Made by a program: the position numbers and the translations under genes
Shown here: piece after piece, positions 61,588 to 64,000 of the stretch
Position numbering within the stretch: position 1 is the first letter of the stretch
Layout: each line of letters opens with the position of its first letter
The notes under the pieces: model-generated
What the model saw: the letters and a program-made list of their open reading frames with translations, nothing else
What the model was told of the DNA's origin: nothing
Databases searched by the model: none
Assembly (NCBI RefSeq): GCF_001411805.1
Contig: NZ_CP007212.1
Location: 2,418,001-2,482,000, forward strand
From: Burkholderia plantarii
GTDB taxonomy: Bacteria; Pseudomonadota; Gammaproteobacteria; Burkholderiales; Burkholderiaceae
Reading direction: 5' to 3'
Length of the DNA stretch: 64,000 nt

Positions 61588-61950
61588 ATGGAAATCAAGG
61601 CGCAGGGCCGCCGACGAGGCTCCAAGAATTACACGAATGAGTTTCGCACGCAGGTCGTGGCGGAAACACGAGACCCGACCCGTTCACTGGCGGAAGTTGC
61701 ACGCGCGCATGGGTTGAACGCGAATCTCGTGTCGAAGTGGCGTCGGGATCAGGAGCAAGAGGCGACGTCCGCATCCGCGCCAGTTGAATTATTCCTGCCT
61801 GTTCAGATGGCATCACCGCCGATACCGGAACCGGTCAGATCATCCGGGCTGGTCATCGAATGTCGTGGCGTGCGCGCGTGTTTCGAAGGCAAGCCGGAGT
61901 CTGATGTCCTGCGGCTTGTGCTGACAAGCTTGCTGGATGTGGGTTCGTGA
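61588..61950 (+). CDS. tnpA: IS66-family TnpA
   Basis: A 120-residue protein with a helix-turn-helix at its N terminus ([37 protein letters not shown]), as in IS66/IS3-like DNA-binding accessory proteins. The stop overlaps the start of tnpB by four bases, indicating coupled translation. Confidence 0.82.
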   Translation: MEIKAQGRRRGSKNYTNEFRTQVVAETRDPTRSLAEVARAHGLNANLVSKWRRDQEQEATSASAPVELFLPVQMASPPIPEPVRSSGLVIECRGVRACFEGKPESDVLRLVLTSLLDVGS

Positions 61951-62297
61951 TGCTGGGCCTTCCCGCTGGGCCGCGGGTGTGGCTGGCTGCTGGTGTGACC
62001 GATATGCGTTCCGGCTTCAATAGCCTGGCCGCGAAGGTGCAGACCGTGCTCGAGCGGGACCCGTTCAGCGGACACGTGTTTGTGTTCCGCGGCCGACGCG
62101 GCGATCTGGTCAAGGTGCTGTGGTGGAGCGGTGACGGCATGTGTCTGCTGATGAAACGGCTTGAACGCGGCCGCTTTGTCTGGCCGCGTGCGGATGGGGG
62201 CGTCGTCAGCTTGAGCCAGGCGCAGTTGTCCATGTTGCTGGAAGGCATCGACTGGCGGCAGCCGGTGCGCACGGCGGCGCCGACCTCAGCGTTGTAA
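61947..62297 (+). CDS. tnpB: IS66-family TnpB
   Basis: A 116-residue protein with the family signature: [39 protein letters not shown] and [17 protein letters not shown]66 TnpB is required for transposition; it is unrelated to the RNA-guided TnpB nucleases. It starts within the tnpA end (ATG overlapping). Confidence 0.88.
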   Translation: MMLGLPAGPRVWLAAGVTDMRSGFNSLAAKVQTVLERDPFSGHVFVFRGRRGDLVKVLWWSGDGMCLLMKRLERGRFVWPRADGGVVSLSQAQLSMLLEGIDWRQPVRTAAPTSAL

Positions 62298-62326
62298 ACC
62301 CGCCCACCGGCGCGTAGACTGCGGGC

Positions 62327-63889
62327 ATGACGACGGCGAACGCGTACCCGGACGACATCGAAGCGCTCAAGGCTCTACTGCTCGAGCGCGATGCCCGCAT
62401 CGGGCATCTGGAAGACGTGGTCGAATCGCACAAGGCGGCGACGGCAACCGACAAGGCGGAGATCGAGCGTCTCAAGCTGCTGATCGCAAAGCTGCGCCGC
62501 ATGCAGTTCGGCCGCCGCTCGGAGAAACTGGACCGCCAGATCGAGCAGCTCGAGCTGCGTCTGGAAGAACTCGAGGCCGACGAAGGCGCTGCCCCCATCG
62601 AGATTCCCAGGACGCCACGCACGGCACCGGAACAGGTACAACGCAAGCCGTTGCCGGATCACCTGCCGCGCGAGATCCAGATCCATTGGCCCGAATCACG
62701 TGAAACCTGCACGGCGTGCGGTGCGCCGATGAAGCAGCTTGGCGAGGACGTCGCCGAACAACTCGAGTATGTGCCGGCGAGCTTCCGGGTCATCCGCCAT
62801 GTGCGGCCGAAGCTGGCATGTTCATGCTGCGATCACATCGCCCAGGCTGCTGCGCCGAGCCGTCCCATCGAGCGAGGCATGGCTGGCCCGGGACTGCTGG
62901 CTCACGTACTGGTCGCGAAGTTCGCGGATCACCTGCCGCTCTACCGGCAGTCGGTGATCTATGCGCGGGAAGGTGTCGAGCTGGATCGCTCGCTGCTGGC
63001 GAAGTGGGTTGGTCACACTGCGGCGCTGCTGCAACCGCTCGTCGACGCACTGCGTCGCCACGTCATGGCGGCGACGAAGCTCCATGCCGACGATACGCCA
63101 GTGCCGGTGCTTGCGCCAGGGAACGGCAAGACCAAAACCGGACGCCTGTGGGTGTATGTGCGTGACGATCGGGCGTCCAGCGACGCCGCTCCGCCGGCCG
63201 TCTGGTTTGCCTATACGCCGGACCGCAAGGGCATCCATCCGCAGCAGCATCTCGAATCGTTCAATGGCACGTTGCAGGCCGACGCCTACGGCGGCTACCA
63301 AGCGATTTACGAAACGGGACACGTTGCCGAAGCAGCATGCTGGGCCCACGCACGGCGGCAGTTCTACGAATTGCATGCGGCTCGCCCAAATGTATTGAAC
63401 ACCGAGGCGCTGGAACGTATCGGCGCGCTCTACAAGGTCGAAGAGCAGATCCGTGGCAAACCGCCCGATGAGCGGCGAGCGCACCGACAAACTCGCGCCA
63501 GGCCCTTGCTCGATCAACTCCATGCGTGGCTGAGCGCCACACTGGAGACGCTCTCGCGCAAATCCGACACGAGTCGGGCGATCCTCTACGCGTTGAACCG
63601 GTGGGAAGCGCTCACGCGCTACTGCGACGACGGGCATCTCGAAATCGATAACCTGCCGGTCGAGCGCGCGTTGCGCGGAGTGGCTATCGGGCGCCGAAAC
63701 TACCTGTTCGCCGGCGCGGACTCAGGTGGGGAGCGTGCTGCCGCGATCTACAGCCTGATCGGGACGGCCAAGCTCAACGGCATCGATCCCGAGGCGTATC
63801 TGCGCGTCGTGCTTGCGCGCATTGCAGACCATCCGATCAACCAGGTCGAAGGCCTGCTGCCCTGGAAAATGACCACCCCAGCATCGTAA
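62327..63889 (+). CDS. tnpC: IS66-family DDE transposase TnpC
   Basis: A 520-residue transposase. The N terminus has a coiled coil (residues 20-90) and a zinc-binding segment CTACGAPM with a later CSCCDH pair. The DDE core includes KLHADDTPVPVL (Asp), QADAYGGYQAIYE (Asp), and the late ALRGVAIGRRNYLFAG segment of the C-terminal part. It appears intact, so this copy may be active. Confidence 0.88.
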   Translation: MTTANAYPDDIEALKALLLERDARIGHLEDVVESHKAATATDKAEIERLKLLIAKLRRMQFGRRSEKLDRQIEQLELRLEELEADEGAAPIEIPRTPRTAPEQVQRKPLPDHLPREIQIHWPESRETCTACGAPMKQLGEDVAEQLEYVPASFRVIRHVRPKLACSCCDHIAQAAAPSRPIERGMAGPGLLAHVLVAKFADHLPLYRQSVIYAREGVELDRSLLAKWVGHTAALLQPLVDALRRHVMAATKLHADDTPVPVLAPGNGKTKTGRLWVYVRDDRASSDAAPPAVWFAYTPDRKGIHPQQHLESFNGTLQADAYGGYQAIYETGHVAEAACWAHARRQFYELHAARPNVLNTEALERIGALYKVEEQIRGKPPDERRAHRQTRARPLLDQLHAWLSATLETLSRKSDTSRAILYALNRWEALTRYCDDGHLEIDNLPVERALRGVAIGRRNYLFAGADSGGERAAAIYSLIGTAKLNGIDPEAYLRVVLARIADHPINQVEGLLPWKMTTPAS

Positions 63890-63928
63890 GGCGATAATGC
63901 CGCTGGCTTCCCGTTCCCCGGAGATCAG

Positions 63929-64000
63929 ATGGCGAAATCGTTCCAGCGCTTTACCCTGCACGTGCAGCTTCAACACATCGAGCCGCCCATCTGGCGTCGG
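63929..64000 (+). CDS. pRiA4b ORF-3-like protein, 5' end only
   Basis: Twenty-four codons are visible: MAKSFQRFTLHVQLQHIEPP followed by IWRR, the start of the plasmid pRiA4b ORF-3 family, commonly carried as a passenger next to IS66 transposases. The rest is outside the window. Confidence 0.6.
   Translation, partial: MAKSFQRFTLHVQLQHIEPPIWRR

Larger units (their letters stand above)
61503..64000 (+). mobile_element. IS66-family element, right end outside window
   Basis: Contains tnpA, tnpB, tnpC and the beginning of a passenger gene. The left end is placed at GTAAGCGC (61,503) where the IS5 transposase frame stops matching; this is an estimate. The right end is not in the window. Confidence 0.6.

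Noticed and set aside
61947..62297. TnpB as an RNA-guided nuclease
   Set aside because: This is the unrelated IS66 TnpB of about 116 residues; no RuvC domain or omega-RNA is present.

Overview
The sequence is GC-rich, densely coding and carries proteobacterial-type genes: a contractile-tail prophage, a HlyB/HlyD/TolC type I secretion operon, and IS3, IS5, IS6, IS66 and IS481 family debris. This suggests a Burkholderia-like betaproteobacterium (inference from composition and gene types; no rRNA or housekeeping marker is present).

Layout. (1) About 1-27.1 kb: part of a prophage of contractile-tail (myovirus) type, almost all on the minus strand. It encodes capsid, sheath, a likely tube, baseplate hub and spike, a LysM-like tail protein, a tail lysozyme and portal. 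Unusual accessory genes are a 1,653-residue polyvalent protein with a metalloprotease-like motif, a PBECR-type nuclease, a HigBA toxin-antitoxin pair and a small opposite-strand operon. The right edge is decayed: a gene with an in-frame stop is followed by IS3 and IS481 remnants. (2) About 28.7-50.5 kb: one minus-strand operon for a giant type I secreted RTX protein of about 4,000 residues, split by a one-base frameshift. It includes HlyB, HlyD and TolC-type export proteins, a family 4 glycosyltransferase, a phosphoribosyltransferase fused to a PQQ-like beta-propeller, and an unfamiliar protein with a duplicated module. (3) About 50.9-52.0 kb: transposase debris with a TetR-type palindrome. 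(4) 52.46-60.65 kb: an eight-gene plus-strand operon coding for a cyclodipeptide synthase, two 2-oxoglutarate/Fe(II) oxygenases, a cytochrome P450, three more 2-oxoglutarate/Fe(II) oxygenases and an MFS drug exporter. This gene content and order match the bicyclomycin pathway (bcmA-G plus exporter). (5) 60.7-64.0 kb: nested insertion sequences (IS6 remnant, truncated IS5, then IS66 with tnpA, tnpB, tnpC and the start of a pRiA4b ORF-3 type gene).

How the parts work together. In the bcm operon the synthase is expected to make cyclo(L-Ile-L-Leu) from aminoacyl-tRNAs, the six oxidases to convert it to bicyclomycin, an inhibitor of transcription terminator Rho, and the MFS protein to export it and protect the producer. 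The cluster sits between insertion-sequence remnants and its first gene and leader are AT-rich compared with the surroundings, which fits acquisition by horizontal transfer. In the RTX operon the substrate gene is transcribed first and is separated from the transporter genes by a strong hairpin, which could set a high substrate-to-transporter ratio.
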